Translations under genes and position numbers: made by a program
Part shown: one piece after another, positions 33,396-46,041 of the stretch
Layout of the letters: every line of letters begins with the position of its first letter
How positions within the stretch are numbered: the stretch's first letter is position 1
Notes under the pieces: model-generated
Database searches by the model: none
What the model was told of the DNA's origin: nothing
Seen by the model: only the letters and a program-made list of their open reading frames with translations
NCBI GenBank assembly: GCA_023935145.1
Contig: CM043702.1
Span: 104,917,588-104,981,587, forward strand
Direction: 5' to 3'
Length of the DNA stretch: 64,000 bases
Source of the DNA: Bretschneidera sinensis
Taxonomy: Eukaryota > Streptophyta > Magnoliopsida > Brassicales > Akaniaceae

Positions 33396-34660
33396 TCAAT
33401 CTGAGTAACTAGGATCCTCCAATAGTATCGTCTCAATGTCCGGACTCCTCAACTCCAATAATGGTTTTAACCTCTGTCCATTTACCTTGAAAGTATTACC
33501 ATTCTTTGGATCCTCAATCTCGATGGCCTCATGAGGAAAAACCGACCGAATAATAAATGGGCATGTCCATCGAGATTTGAGCTTGCCCGGAAAAAGATGC
33601 AGGCGCGAATTATAAAGAAGAACTTTCTGACCCGGCTCAAAAGCTCGTCTCAAAATGTTTTGGTCATGAGTCTTCTTCATTTGTGCTTTGTATGATCGGG
33701 CACACTCATATGCATCATTCCGCAGCTCCTCTAATTCATTGAGTTGGAGCTTTCGTTGTGAGCCAGCATTGGAAAGATTGAAATTCAGTTGCTTGATAGC
33801 CAAATACGCACGATGCTCTAATTCGACCGGAAGGTGACATGCCTTTCTGTACACAATACGATAGGGAGACATGCCAATTGGCGTCATGAAGGCTATCCGA
33901 TATGCCCACAGTGCATCAGTCAATCACAGAGACCAATCCTTTCTACTAGGGTTCACAGTTTTCTCTAAAATATGTTTGATCTTGTGATTAGAAATTTCCA
34001 CTTGCCACTCATCTACGGGTAATATGGGGTGGCAACCTTGTGTGTGATGAAATACTTCTTCATCAACTGCTCAAAAATCCGGTTGCAAAAGTGCTTGCCT
34101 CCATCCCTTATGATTGCTCGAGGCATACCAAATCGAGCAAAAATAGTGTCCTTCAAAAACTGGACCACAACTCTATGGTCATTGGTCTTGCACGCAACGG
34201 ACTCCACCCACTTAGACAGATAGTCCACAGCAACTAGAATGTACAAGTTGCCAAAGGAGTTTGGGAACGGTCTCATAAAATCAATGCCCCACACGTCAAA
34301 AATCTCAACAATTAGAATAGGGTTGAGGGGCATCATATTCCTCCTAGAAAGACTCCCTAGCTTTTGGCAATGCTCACAAGATACACAGTAGGTGTGAGAG
34401 TCCCAGAACATGGTAGGCCAATAAAATCCACACTGCAAAATCTTTGCAGTGGTTTTTTTAGCACTGAAATGGCCTCCACAAGCATGATCATGACAAAAAG
34501 CGATGACATTAGATTGGTCATGCTCAGGAATACACCTTCTGATGATCTGATCGGGACAATACTTAAAAAGATAAGGGTCATCCCAGAAAAAATGTTTTAC
34601 CATGGCTAAAAACTTTGATTTATCTTATCGCCCCCAATGCAAAGGCATGTGTTCGGTGAC
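33396..34660 (-). pseudogene. TE5 integrase, catalytic Glu replaced by Lys
   Basis: Open at 34013-34603 ([33 protein letters not shown]) and 33396-33923 ([10 protein letters not shown]... [23 protein letters not shown]). Between them a frameshift and one stop. The NREIK motif reads NHKIK, so the third DDE residue is Lys (codon 33981-33983). Confidence 0.85.
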
Positions 34661-35142
34661 AAGATAGTTCACTATATCAGCAAACCATGGAGCTGGATTT
34701 TAAGCAATGAGCATTAACTGCTCATCAGGAAAGGTTTCAGAAATGGGAGTGACGGTCTCAGTGAATTCCACAATCAATCTAGACAAATGGTCTGCAACCA
34801 CCTTGTCTGAACCTTTCTTATCCCGAATCTCAATGTCAAACTCTTGAAGTAGCAAGATCCATCAGATAAGACGAGATTTAGCATCTTTTTTAGAGAAAAG
34901 ATACTTCTATGCTGCATGGTCCGAGTAGATAATGACTTTAGATCCTAACAAGTAGGATCTGAACTTGTCTAATGCAAAAACGACTACTAACAACTCCTTC
35001 TCAGTGGTAGAGTAATTAAGTTGTGCGTCGTTTAGAGTTTGACTTGCATAATAGATAACATGGGGAAGTTTATCAACACAGTGCCCCAAAACAGCTCAAA
35101 CAGCATAATCTGATGCGTCACACATAATCTCAAAAGGCACAC
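34661..35142 (-). pseudogene. TE5 RNase H (broken)
   Basis: CDASDYAV, STTEKELLVVVFALDKFRSYLLGSK and SDHAA are in order, with stops after DHAA and before ILLLQEFD. Open part 34907-35089. Confidence 0.83.
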
Positions 35143-36004
35143 CCTAGTTGGGTGGCTGAATAATGGGTGTGGATGTCAGATTCTTCTTCAGATCCCCAAA
35201 TGATTTCTTACAGTCCTCATCAAATATAAATGGGGCATCCTTTTGTAATAACTGGCACAAGGGCCTGGCGATTTTGCTGAAATTCTGGATAAATCGCCTG
35301 TAGAAACCTGCATGGCCCAGAAAAGATCGAACCTCCTTCACTGTACGTGGGGGTGGAAGGTTAGAAATCAGGTCCACCTTCGCTTTGTCGACCTCAATCC
35401 CCTGATGAGATACGATATACCCCAGTACAATTCCTTGCTTAACCATAAAATGGCACTTCTCCCAATTAAGCACTAGGTTCTTCTCCTTGCACCGCACTAA
35501 AACTAAAGCGAGACGGTGTAGGCACTCTTCAAAGGTTGAACTGAAGACAGAGAAGTCGTCCATGAAAATCTCTAAGAATCACTCTACCATGTCAGAGAAT
35601 ATACTGATCATGCATCGCTGAAAAGTAGCGGGTGCATTACATAACCCAAAGGGCATGCGATGGTAGGCGAATGTCCTAAAAGGACAGGTAAACGTCGTCT
35701 TCTCCTGATCTTCGGGGTCCACAGGGACCTGGTTATATCCAGAATAACCATCCAAAAAGCAATAATACTCGTGCCCAGCCAAACGCTCCACCATCTGATC
35801 AATAAATGGGAGTGAAAAATGATCCTTCCTTGTGGCAGCGTTCAGCTTACAGTAGTCTATACACACTCTCCACCTTGACTGAACACGAGTTGGCACCAAC
35901 TCGTCGTCTTTATTCTTTACTACCGTCAGTCCAGCTCGCTTGGGCACAACATGAATCGGGCTCACCCATTTGCTATCAGAGATGGGATAAATGATCCCTG
36001 CATC
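35143..36004 (-). pseudogene. TE5 reverse transcriptase, one stop before YxDD
   Basis: Open 35579-35965 (IHVVPKRAGLTVVKN, WRVCIDYCKL, YYCFLDGYSGYNQV, FGLCNAPATFQR) and 35144-35563 (MDDFSVFSSTFEEC, GFYRRFIQNFSKIARPL). The two are in one frame apart from a stop after SDMVE; FMDD is intact. Confidence 0.86.
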
Positions 36005-37120
36005 TCACAGCTTAATAACCTCTGCCCTCACAACCTCTTGCATAGCAGGGTTGAGCCTTCTTTGTGGCTCCCTCGATGACTTGGAATTCTCCTCCAAATG
36101 TATCTTGTGCATCACCACCGAGGGGCTAATTCCCCTGATATCCTCAATAGTCCAACCGATAGCTTCCTTGTACTCTCTTAGAATATCTAATAATTTCTCC
36201 TCTTGAGCCTCACCCAAATCGGAAGCTATAATCACAGGAAAACAATCGGCTGGACCTAGGAACTTATACTTAAGATTATCCGGTAAAGGCTTAAGTTCCT
36301 TCTTAGGGGTTTCAAGTGCTACAGTTTCCTCTGTCTCATTGCTTTCTTGAGGATCAGACTCCAAAATGGCATTCACTTCCTCGAGTAGCTTATCTAAGCC
36401 CAAGTCCTCTCCAAAGTGAGCAAAACACACCTCCAGGGGATCCTCAATGCTTGATTCATCCACAGTCTCCTCAAGAATCTCCTCTATCAAGCATACATTT
36501 CTCACTTCATCATATTCCAGTGGTTGCCTAGTGATATCAAAGATGTTCAACTCCACTATCATATTTTCGAAGGAGATCTTCATCACCCCTGTCTTACAAT
36601 TTATTAGGGCGTTAGCCGTGGCTAAGAATGGTCGCCCTAGAATCATCGGTATTTGAATCCCTACATTCTGGACCGGCTCTATGTCAAGCACAATAAAATC
36701 CATTGGGAAATAGAATTTATCCACTTTTATCAAGATGTCCTCAACTATTCCCCGTGGTCTTTTCACTGACCTGTCATCCAATTGAAGCGTCGTGGATGTG
36801 GGCTTCAATTCTCCTAACCCCAACTACAAATAGACTGAGTAGGGTAAAAGATTCACACTCGCCCCTAGATCCAAAAGAGCCCTCTCAATATGGCTGACTC
36901 CTCTCGTGCAAGAGATGGTAGGACATCTCGGGTCCTTATACTTGATGGTTAGCTTGCACTGAAGGATTGAGCTAACCTGCTCGGTCAAAAATGCCTTCTT
37001 TGGGACATTCTTCCTCCTCTTGATAGTGACCAAGTCCTTTAAAAACTTGGCATATGATGGCACTTGATGGATGGCATCCAAAAATGGGATATTGATTTGG
37101 CACTTGATGGATGGCATCCA
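36005..37120 (-). pseudogene. TE5 protease and RT linker
   Basis: Segments INIPFLDAIHQVPSYAKFL, ALLDLGASVNLLPYSVY with intact Asp, then the 272-aa open part 36005-36823: GLGELKPTSTTLQL, RPRGIVEDILIKVDKFYFP, ILGRPFLATANAL, an acidic linker, and WTIEDIRGISP. One stop separates the active site part from the 272-aa part. A 22-bp direct repeat at 37059-37080 and 37099-37120 marks the join to gag. Confidence 0.85.
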
Positions 37121-37344
37121 CAATGTCATCAGTTGCATTTTGACTATGAAAATTCGCAACTACTTCCTCAAACTCCCTAATGTGCACATATAGGTTTTCA
37201 TTTTCCAAGCCATGGAATGTAAGGAGTAACTATATCATCCCTGTTTTAAAATCTAGTTGGCGAGTATTAGCTGGAAACATGATGCATGATGGTATGGCTA
37301 TGCGTGTAGAGTGGAGGTAATCCTGAAGGGTCCTAGTGGGTTGG
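37121..37344 (-). pseudogene. TE5 gag N-terminal fragment (part 2), joined to protease
   Basis: Encodes PSCIMFP, FHGLENENLYVHIREFEEVVANFHSQ, then ATDDIVDAIHQVP. In TE7 the Gag core follows FHSR; here it is missing (about 290 aa including the zinc knuckle) and the frame enters the protease N-terminal region. GTTGG at 37340-37344 is the TE6 target-site copy. Confidence 0.8.
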
Positions 37345-38639
37345 TGATAGGTGCTTAAATATTAATATTTAAGCCCCTTAATTTAAATTTGTTAAGTCCT
37401 AGTTTATGTTAATTTAGTCCATTTTACTCAATCTCTGTGTTTCACATGTTTTTGTAGGGTCTTGTAGAAAAAGAAGCATTTTTGGCACTTAAAGGAAGAA
37501 ATTTGGAAATGCTGGAGCAGCTGCTAGCTAGAGTGAGATCGAGCACAGGCCCCAGTACAATCGAGTGCACCAGCGCTCATGTGCGCACAAAGAAGGCTCG
37601 AGCGCAACCTTGCGATCGAGCGCACAACGAGTACGATCGAGCGCACATATATGGGTGTGAACAGTAAAATGACAAGAATCGATTTTAGAAATAGAGGAGG
37701 TTTTGTGTTTTAGGAAGTTTAGGGTTTTCAGAGTCTTCTAGGGTTATTCAACCCCTATAAATACACTTGTAAAAACATAGAAAAGACATCCTTCTTTTTA
37801 TCTTTTGCTTTGGCTTAAAGTTGTAAGCTTTGGAGAGGAATTAACGACTCGTCTCCATACTATTCTTCGGGTTTTATATTTTATATTTAATTTATGTTAT
37901 GATGTTTATCATAGACAACATGTGTAACTAACTCTTTATAGGGCTTGATTGAAGCCCTAATTATGCTTTCCCATATATATATTTATTGATTGCCTTTGCA
38001 AATAGCCATATCATGATGCTTTAATTGATTAATACCTGTTTTATTAAATTCCTCGTATGTGTGTGTCTGATCAACGTATGCATGTGGTATGGACTTGTTA
38101 GTTAGATCAATTTGGATGACCGAGTCCTGGGTCTGACATTAGTAACAAAAGAATCCACACCGCATTCTTGGGTTAATCAACATAGGAAACCGAGAGTAGA
38201 TGCCATACCCTAGGTCCTATGCTCTCTTAAGGAGCAACTCAATAGATACCATGTTGAATCCCTTAAGAAAGAAAAGAGTTCGAGTAGATACCATGCCTAA
38301 CTCGTTGCTTAGGGAAATCAATAGCTTAAGGAGTAGATACCATGCCCTTAGGTTGACAACCATTAGGTATTCATAGTAGGGCTAGAGCATTCGCATTTTA
38401 CTCATTGGGAAAGTATGATTAGTGGTGGATATCAAAGCCCTATGTTCTCATTATTATTAATTCATATTCAACAGTTATTTTTATCTTCTCTTATTAAGAA
38501 ACTGATTCTAAAACAAAATTCACCAATCCTAGTGGAAATGATCTCGCATTTGCACACTATGCTACTATTGACCTTGTGCACTTGCAAGTAAAACTATACG
38601 GTTATTTGCTTATTTATTTAAGTAGATAAACACACAACA
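37345..38639 (+). repeat. TE6 5' LTR, type A (1295 bp)
   Basis: TGATAGG start, CAACA end, TATAAATA at 37756-37763, CpG motif array 37535-37648. It lacks a short segment near 38218 that the 3' LTR has (GTGTGGTTGTCGATTTCC), apparently deleted between similar CCTAGGT-like sites. Confidence 0.92.
37535..37648 (+). promoter_or_regulatory. GATCGAGCGCAC motif array, TE6 5' LTR
   Basis: Five copies in 115 bp: GATCGAGCAC, AATCGAGTGCAC, GGCTCGAGCGCA, GCGATCGAGCGCAC and ACGATCGAGCGCAC, all in sense, about 110 nt upstream of the TATA box. The 3' LTR array is at 55405-55490. Confidence 0.6.
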
Positions 38640-38645
38640 AGTTTT

Positions 38646-38663
38646 TGGCGCAGTTGTTGGGGA
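38646..38663 (+). promoter_or_regulatory. TE6 primer binding site, tRNA-Asp, decayed
   Basis: TGGCGCAGTTGTTGGGGA, 15 of 18 positions match the complement of the tRNA-Asp 3' end. Confidence 0.85.
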
Positions 38664-38924
38664 TTGTGCTAAAATTTCTTTTTAGAATTATTTTTTTGAT
38701 TAATTATTGTTATTTCATTTTATTCCATTTTTATCTTAAGGAAATTTTAAAGTTTCTGTTTTTATCTTATTTTTTTTGTTTCAACCTTAATCTAATTCCT
38801 TCTTATTTTCTGTTTCAGGCACACCAGAAGAACTTTCTGTGCCACTTGTGATCGAGCAATTTAGGCAGAGAGTTACCCGGATAGCAGTGTTTAACTGCTG
38901 CACTTAAGCGATTATCATTGATTC

Positions 38925-40349
38925 ATGCACGAGCGTTGATCCAAGCATCCAACATTCTTCTCCCTTGATACTGAGCTTTAGTGGACTATTCGACAGAGGC
39001 TTAGGGACAACTCCGAAGAGGTAGAAGAAATTGACGAAGAAGTACCAATGACGGAATAGATCGAAAATCAGTCACCTCCTGAGCGACGATCGATGAAGCA
39101 ATCTTTCATCCCACACAACCTTGATCAGCCATCGTGTATTGCTTATCAACCTGAGGCGGAAAGCAACTATTACATATCTCCACAAATATTGAGTGCATTG
39201 ACTCACTTTAGGGGTACACCTAATGAGGATCCATACTTGCACCTTCGAGAGTTCTTCGATCTTTGCAAGTTCCAGAACATCCGAGGCTTAGACCAAGAAG
39301 GAATTAGGTTAATTCTTTTCCCTTTTTCCTTAAAAGATAATGCTAAACTGTGGTACAATTCACTGCCTACAGTTTTTATCCACACTTGAGAGGAGTTAGC
39401 CAGCAAATTCTTAAAGAAGTTTTTCCTAGCCCAAAAGACGAGGCAAATGAGGAAGGAAATTCAGTCCTTCCAACAAAAGGATGGAGACCTATTCTTTGAA
39501 GCATGGGGACACTTCAACGAGCTGCTACTCAAATGCCCACACCACAACCTACCTCAAGACGAACTGGTACAAGCTTTTTATGAAAGTTTGAGTGATACTA
39601 ATAAAAGTATTGTTGATTCAGGTTGTGGAGGAGTGCTGATGGAGAAAAGCAGCGAGGAAACCATGGAGCTCTTCGAAACCTTAAGTGAGCATACCCAGCA
39701 GTTCTCCTCTCGAGGTAGACATGTACCCAAGAGCAAAGGTATGTAAGAAGTAACCCTAAATGGAGGATCCTCTCCCCAAATAGCTGCTATGGAGAGGAAA
39801 CTAGACCTACTTGTTAAGGCCATGACTACTCAGCATGCTTCACCAAATCCACCAGCTACACCACTCCAGGTATGTGCGATATGTTCCCAATGTGATCATA
39901 ATACTGATACATGTCCCTTGTATTCTTCTGCAGATCTGGAACAAGAAAATTATGTAGGACCAAACAACTATCCACCAAAGAACAATCCATATGCAAACAC
40001 CTACAACCCCAGATGGCGGAATCACCCAAAATTTTCTTGGTGCAACAATCAGAACCAGGAAGGGCAGCGAAGAAACTCACAGCCAGCTGCTCACTCAACT
40101 CCTGAAACAAAGAAAATTGACCTTGAAAGTCTTGTGAGGCAATTAGCAACTCAGCAACAACAATTAATGACCTCACAAGATCAGTTCATGGCGAATGAAA
40201 GACAATTCCAGACTGAACTAAGACAAACCACAGCAAAACATGAACAAGCCATCCAAAGGCTAGAGGTATAAATGGGACAATTGGCTAAAGAGCTAAGTGG
40301 AAGAAGGCAAGGTGAGCTTCCGACTCAAACTCTACCTAACCCAGGGGGC
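38925..40349 (+). pseudogene. TE6 gag, part 1
   Basis: The ATG at 38925 is followed by a stop after four codons (CGA to TGA). Core open at 39093-39389 and 39447-39746; CCHC knuckle CAICSQCDHNTDTC and the Gln-rich tail at 39789-40271. A leader with acceptor-like TTTCTGTTTCAGG lies upstream (38664-38924). Interrupted by TE7 at a run of G. Confidence 0.86.
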
Positions 40350-41797
40350 TGATTACGCCCAAAGTATAACGCGGTTATTGTAGTACAACTTTGGGGTGTC
40401 GATTCCACAGGGAAACAAGTTAATTACAAAAGAATGTGTGAATTTTAACAAAGACGATAAAAGATTGATTGAAAGAATTTGAATTATGTGAAAATAGTGT
40501 GAAAGAAATTGTCTAAATAGATTTAATAAGAAATAACAAGGTTCCAGAAATCCTCCCTAGGTTCGCTGCCCTAATCCTAACTTGATTCAATCGTTTTTAT
40601 CTCGATTGCAAGTTTCTAATCCTAAACAGGCAATCGGCAAATGTTCAATTAAAGCGCATGTATAAACCCTAATGTAATTGATATAAATTATTCTTTACTT
40701 TCAAGCACACATGACCTAACTTATAAATTATCAAAAGACGATGGTATATCTAAACAAAAATACCGCAGCAATGGACAAATCTATAAAAGAGATCTACCGG
40801 GCTCAATCACACCCAAACAGATACACATAAGAAAAGCATGACTAGACTTATATGGAAAAGAAGCATGGAATCATCAAACTAATAAAAAATATACTAATTA
40901 AATTAAAGAATAAAACATAACAATGTTTAATGAAAATAATATCCAACTACAACTGAATCAAATAAAGGAAAATAAGAACAACTACACCTAGGGATTCATC
41001 CATTCGCCTTGCTTGGAGATTAGCTGGCCATGGAGCTCATGCTTCCTTGAGTTGCCTCCGGCCTCTCAACGATCATCACCTCCTTGGTAGCGAAAGCTTC
41101 GGCGATTCCTCAGCTTGCCCTCCAAAAGTATACTACGGATTCCTAAAGGCCCTCTGGATTGGCTCTCTGATGATTTCAGGTGAGCTCCAATTGATGCTCA
41201 AAGCTGAAGTGGAGTGGGTCTTATATAGGCAAATACCACGAGTCCAATGTGTTTCCAATCCGATGTGGGATGTGGGATTTAAGCCTTCACATGCCTTTCA
41301 CGCTGAAATCCCGCACAGCCTGACCTTTGTCTACTAAAACTGCCATAACTTTTTCTAGAAAAATCATTTTTACGAACCGTAAAATTCTCCAAAAAATAGA
41401 CTTCCGGATCTTTCTAAGAATATATGGCTCATCTCCTGGTTCTTCTTGTATCAATACAGTTTAATTTGCAAAGATGATTGATCTGTACGGGCAATTCTGG
41501 CAATTTAGTGAAACACCTTTCCAGTGCGGGCAGCAGCTGTTGCTCTTTTAAGCCCTCCATCTTGTCCTTCCGGAAGCATTCCTTCACTCTAGTATGCCTC
41601 GAGTCTTTGTGATTCAAGCAATGATAACTTTTCCTCCTCTTTTGAGCTTAAAGTACCTGAAAATGCACCAAAATAGATCAATGATCCAAGAATGATACTT
41701 TAGAGTTGTTAACGTATAAAAGTGCAATTAAAACCTAGATCAACCCTAAAATGCTAACAATTAAGTACTGTTAAAGTGCAATTTATAACTCTCATCA
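40350..41797 (-). repeat. TE7 3' LTR, type B (1448 bp)
   Basis: In sense TGATGAG start and GCGTAATCA end. TATA-like TATATAAG on the minus strand at about 41219-41228. The plus-strand ORF 41047-41337 inside it is antisense to the LTR and not a gene. Confidence 0.9.
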
Positions 41798-43444
41798 CAA
41801 CTCCCAACTAACTTATTGCTAGTCCCTAGCAATTTAAGCGAAAACAAGGGATGAATCCTACGGTAGGAATCAAAACAAAGTAAAGCAATGCTAGTGTTAA
41901 ACCAAGAGTAATTTACATTTGTCTCAAAAATTGCACATAACACACGGCACATAGAATCATTAAATATCACTCATCCAAAAATAATGCAAACATCAATCTT
42001 AAAATCATTATTGACTCTTAACATCTATCTTACCACAATCCATTAATCCGAACATCCGGATGATTTTATGCATAACATTCGTGAATACAAGTCTTGGCCT
42101 CTAAAACATGATAAATTGTGTTACATCAATCACAAAAACAAGCTCCATATGCTTACATTTCAAACCACTCTCCACTATTGTAGAAAAATCACATTACATT
42201 GGATCAATAGGTCTTTAATAAGCTTGTAATGTTAGCTAAGGTAAAGGTTAAGAAAGAATGGGAGGGATTCACAAGTAAAAGAACTCAATCTCTTAGCTTT
42301 AAACACAACCACTTTTAAGCACTAGATCGCCTTACTTCAACACCCAACTTTTTCAACTATTTTTCGAGCATTTTTCTCAAATCACCACTTTTCTTTTCTT
42401 TTTTTCTTTCTTTGCCATAATTCACTTTTCTCTTCTTTTTTTCATTTTATTTTCTTTTGTACTTTGGCATAAGACCATTCACTTCCTTTTTCATTTTTTT
42501 TTCTTCTACAACCCCCAACTTATCTTTTTTAATGTACTTGGGTTGTGGTAGTGATATTTTTTTCATATTTCCACCCTTACTCCTTTAAATGCTTCTCACA
42601 ACATGTGTATAATTAAGTTCTTTTAAAAGAAAGGTAAGGATAAAATATTCTCCTTAGGCTTATAAGGGTGAGTAAATGGGCTATTGAAAGAAACAAGGCT
42701 CAAATTGTTTTTCAAGAAAATGCTCAAATAGGTGACTAGTGGTAAATATAGCAATGGTAGGTTTAACAGGCTCAAACGGTCCAAAAATGGCCTATATCAT
42801 ATCCTAAGTAATGTGCATTCTAGGAATTCGCCTCAAGTTGTTATCAAGTAAGTTCTAGAGCTTGTCGAGACCGCAAAAATATTCACAAAATAATCACACA
42901 TAAAATTTCTCTAAATTTTTTAGACTAATCATACAATCTTACCACAAACTAGAGTCTCAAACCAAATGAAGATTGATACATAAATTACTTTCAAACCGCA
43001 GCAAGATTTAAATTCTTCTAACCCTCTATATGCTATCTCAATTAAGCTCATATCATTGACATATGAATTAACTCTAAGGCTAACACCAAGCATGCTAAAA
43101 AAAAAAAAAGGAAAATGACACCAAACAGTTCAATGAAAAACATGAAAAACAGTTATATGTTTCCTCCACCCCCAATTTAAAATAAGCATTGTCCTCAATG
43201 TAAAAGTAAAAGTTAAGGAAACTCCCTTTTTGACCAAAGGTGCGTGGAGTTGAAAGTTGTGCATGATCATTTGAACTACTTCATTTATTTGTTCCTGAAA
43301 AAATAAATACGAAAGTAAAACTGGAAAACAGCAAAATAATAATAATAAACAAGAAAAGGAAATATGAAAAACAATAAAAATAAAAGGATACGTTATGGGT
43401 TGCCTCCTATGAGTGCTAAGTTTTACGTCTTCAGCCAGATGCTT
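41798..43444 (-). other. TE7 3' non-coding region
   Basis: Plus strand: weakened PPT complement CAACTCCCAACT (41798-41809), hairpin ATTGCTA/TAGCAAT with GTCCC loop (41815-41833), PPT-like ACAACCCCCAACTT near 42510-42523 and CCACCCCCAATTT near 43168-43180 followed by CATTGTCCTCAATG, which is the CATTG/CAATG hairpin. A post-ORF block at 43397-43441 matches those of TE4, TE5 and TE6. No gene. Confidence 0.72.
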
Positions 43445-43971
43445 TTATTCCCTCATAGAAAAACATAGGTTGAATGCACCAGCCACTGCTTCACTGCCAA
43501 ATTCGGTGCTTGTATGCTTTGGTGATGGCAAGGAATACTTAAAGTCCACCACATATGGCTTAAGTGTTTTTGGTGATGCCCATTTACTATTAGCAATAGG
43601 GTATTTGATTCCCGCATCCATGTGACTTCTCTCAAGCAACTTCTCAAAGCATGGTTGGCAAGATGTCTTAATAAATTTCTGTGGCTTATCAAAAACATTA
43701 ACAACATTAACGGCATGGGGATAATTTGAAGAATCTTTGAAATCAAGATTATTAGGAATGAATTCTGAAGAGTTAGAATTATCTTTGACGTACTCATCCT
43801 CTTCATGTGGTTGCCATGGGACTCGAAAAACATTTACCTGTAGAGTCCTATTTCCAAATGATAATGTCATTAAGCCATTCCTACAATTAATGAGGGCATT
43901 GGCAGTGGCAAGGAATGGTCTTCCAAGTATCAAAGGAATCTTGGACTCCGTGTTTATAGTAGAAACAGTAT
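43445..43971 (-). pseudogene. TE7 protease C-terminus joined to an RT scrap
   Basis: Open 43445-43933: LGRPFLATANALINCRNG, FRVPWQPHEED and VFDKPQKF match TE2, then LLERSHMDAGIKYPIANSKWASP carries only the first RT motif (relatives read LLDAGIIYPISDSKW). The following residues KTLKPYVVDF... I do not recognise. Everything from the RT fingers to the end of IN is gone. Confidence 0.75.
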
Positions 43972-44904
43972 CTAAAACAAAAAAAAATCAACAGGATAGT
44001 AGAAATTATCAATTTGCAACAAAATATCTTCTACAATACCTCTTGGTTTTCTTACCGATTTATCCGCTAATTGAAGTACCATGGAGGTTAGTTTGATCTC
44101 ACCAAGACTGAGCTGCAAGTACATGGAGCATGGCATGAGGTTCACACTAGCACCCAACTCTAGCAATGCTTGGCCACAAGGTTTATTTCCAATTTGGCAA
44201 GCCACCGTTGGACAGCCCGGATCTTTATATTTGGGTGGTGTCTTGCTGTTAATTATAGCACTTGCTTGCTCCATTAAGAATGCCGTCTTCTTCACATTGT
44301 GTTTCCTCTTGAGTGTGCATAGATCCTTGATGACTTTAGCATAGTTGGGAATCTGTTTTATGACATGAAGAAGAGGAAGATTAATTTTAACATGCTGAAG
44401 TTGTTCAAGAATCTCACCTTTTAATGCCGTATTTATCTCCTTAGGTTTAAGGAGTGCTTGAGGGAAAGGCACCAGTGGGCAATAAATATCACGGGTCTCT
44501 TGTTCCTTGGGGACTTTATCCTTGTTGCTTACAGTATTAGGAATCAAGTGTGATGGTAGAGTGGGACCATCAATTGTCTTACCGCTGCAAGTAATTATGG
44601 CATTAGCCTCTCTAATGTTTTGATTTTCAGGATTGGAGGTTTGTGCCATATGTTGTCCCCTTGGATTAGGTTGGGGTTGTGAAGGAAACCGACCTTGTTC
44701 TTGAATCGTTAAGAAACTAGTCAACTTGGTGAGTTGACTCTTTATTACCTTTTGTTCCTCTTTGATCGCTTGTTGTTCCTCTAACAACTGTTGATTTATT
44801 TTTCCTTGATCTTCCACATTCTTGGCATGTACCTGCATAAATAACTTAAACATATATTCTAAAGGTAAAGATTGTCGAAGTGCATTAAATGAGGTTGTTT
44901 CTGG
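43972..44904 (-). pseudogene. TE7 gag tail and protease
   Basis: Follows the gag ORF in the same frame after one TGA codon. Coiled-coil-like EEQQAIKEEQKVIKSQLTK, then the protease with ALLELGASVNLMP (Glu codon 44158-44160 instead of Asp) and TSMVLQLADKS, PRGIVEDILLQI. A frameshift near 43972 leads into the next part. Confidence 0.82.
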
Positions 44905-46041
44905 TTGTCACTGGGTACTAGAGTGGGCGGGAGGTTGCATATCGGATTTCCAACTGAAATTAGGGTCATTCTTCCAACCGGGATTGTAGGTGTTAGAGTA
45001 CGGTGAGTGTGGTTTCCCAAAGGGTATACCTACAACATTACACTCTTCCTTCATCTCAAAATAAACTGGAAAATCCTTAAGTAAATGATCTACCCCATTA
45101 CACACGAAACAAAGCTCATAGGACTCTACCCTAGCAATTGGTTTAGGGGCTCTATTATCCTTGGTTTTTAAGGATTCAATTTCCTTAGTTAGGACCTCTA
45201 AACGGGCTTTAAGACTGTTCTCTTCCTTAAGTTGGTAAATCCTAGTGGGTTGATTTCTCCAACTGCCTTCCATTGCATTTGGTTCAGTCCAAGTGTGGAC
45301 TTTTTCTGATAGGTCATCTAGGAAATCTATGGCTTGGTCGGGATCTTTTTGAAGAAAATTCCCATTGCACATCATTTCTATGAACTGCCTTTCCCTACTT
45401 AGGAGTCCATCATAGAAATAGCTAACTACATGCCAACTCTCATACCCATGGTGTGGACAAGAATTCAAAAGGTCCTTGAAACGTTCCCAAACTTGATATA
45501 AGGTTTCACTCTCCTTTTGTGCAAAGTTTGAGATTTTTCTCTTGAGGTTGTTGGTCTTATGGATTGGGAAATGTTTTTGGAAGAAAACTCGGGTTATCTC
45601 ATCCCAACTACCTATGGACCTAGGCCCTAACGAGTACAGCCAAGCCTTGGCTTTTTCCTTAAGTGAAAATGGGAAAAACTGAAGTTTGACGGTGTCTATC
45701 ATATCAGTCCTACTGTGAAAAGCAGCTACTACTTTCTTAAATTCCCTAATATGGATATAGGGGTTTTCATTCTCAAACCCATGGAAAGTTGGTAGCAATT
45801 GGATCATGCTCGGCTTAAAATTAGGTTGTTGAACATTAGGGGGGAACATGATACATGATGGTGTGGTCGTACGATTCGGGTGCAAGTAAACCTTAAGTGT
45901 CCTAAGGGGTTGATCTTCGTGTTCACTCATTTCTTCGGGACTAGATGGATTGTCAAATAAAGGATTTGAAAAAGAATTAAATTCTGACTCTAACACAAGC
46001 CTACAACCAAATCTACCCACAGCGTCTCTGTGTCTGTGCAT
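44905..46041 (-). CDS. TE7 gag, 377 aa open
   Basis: ATG chosen at 46041 (MHRHRDAVGRF); the codons before it have no ATG. Layout: N-terminal segment with PLFDNPSSPEEMSEHEDQ, Gag core (about residues 90-230: HIREFKKVVAAFHSR, LQFFPFSLKEKAKAWLYSL, FFQKHFP, LYQVWERFKDLLNSCPHHG), Leu/Glu-rich helix, and a knuckle CFVCNGVDHLLKDF whose last Cys is Phe. It ends at a TGA that looks like TGG decayed (CAG TGA CAA). Best gag of the B lineage here; the broken knuckle would weaken RNA binding. Confidence 0.85.

Noticed and set aside
41047..41337. Plus-strand ORF of ~96 aa, repeated at 47072-47371 with high similarity
   Set aside because: It is antisense to the TE7 LTRs and the two copies are the two LTRs of one insertion, so similarity is expected without coding selection.
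44900..44910. In-frame stop between TE7 gag and protease as programmed readthrough
   Set aside because: TE2 has a stop at the neighbouring codon, not the same one, and each looks like a separate C-to-T change.
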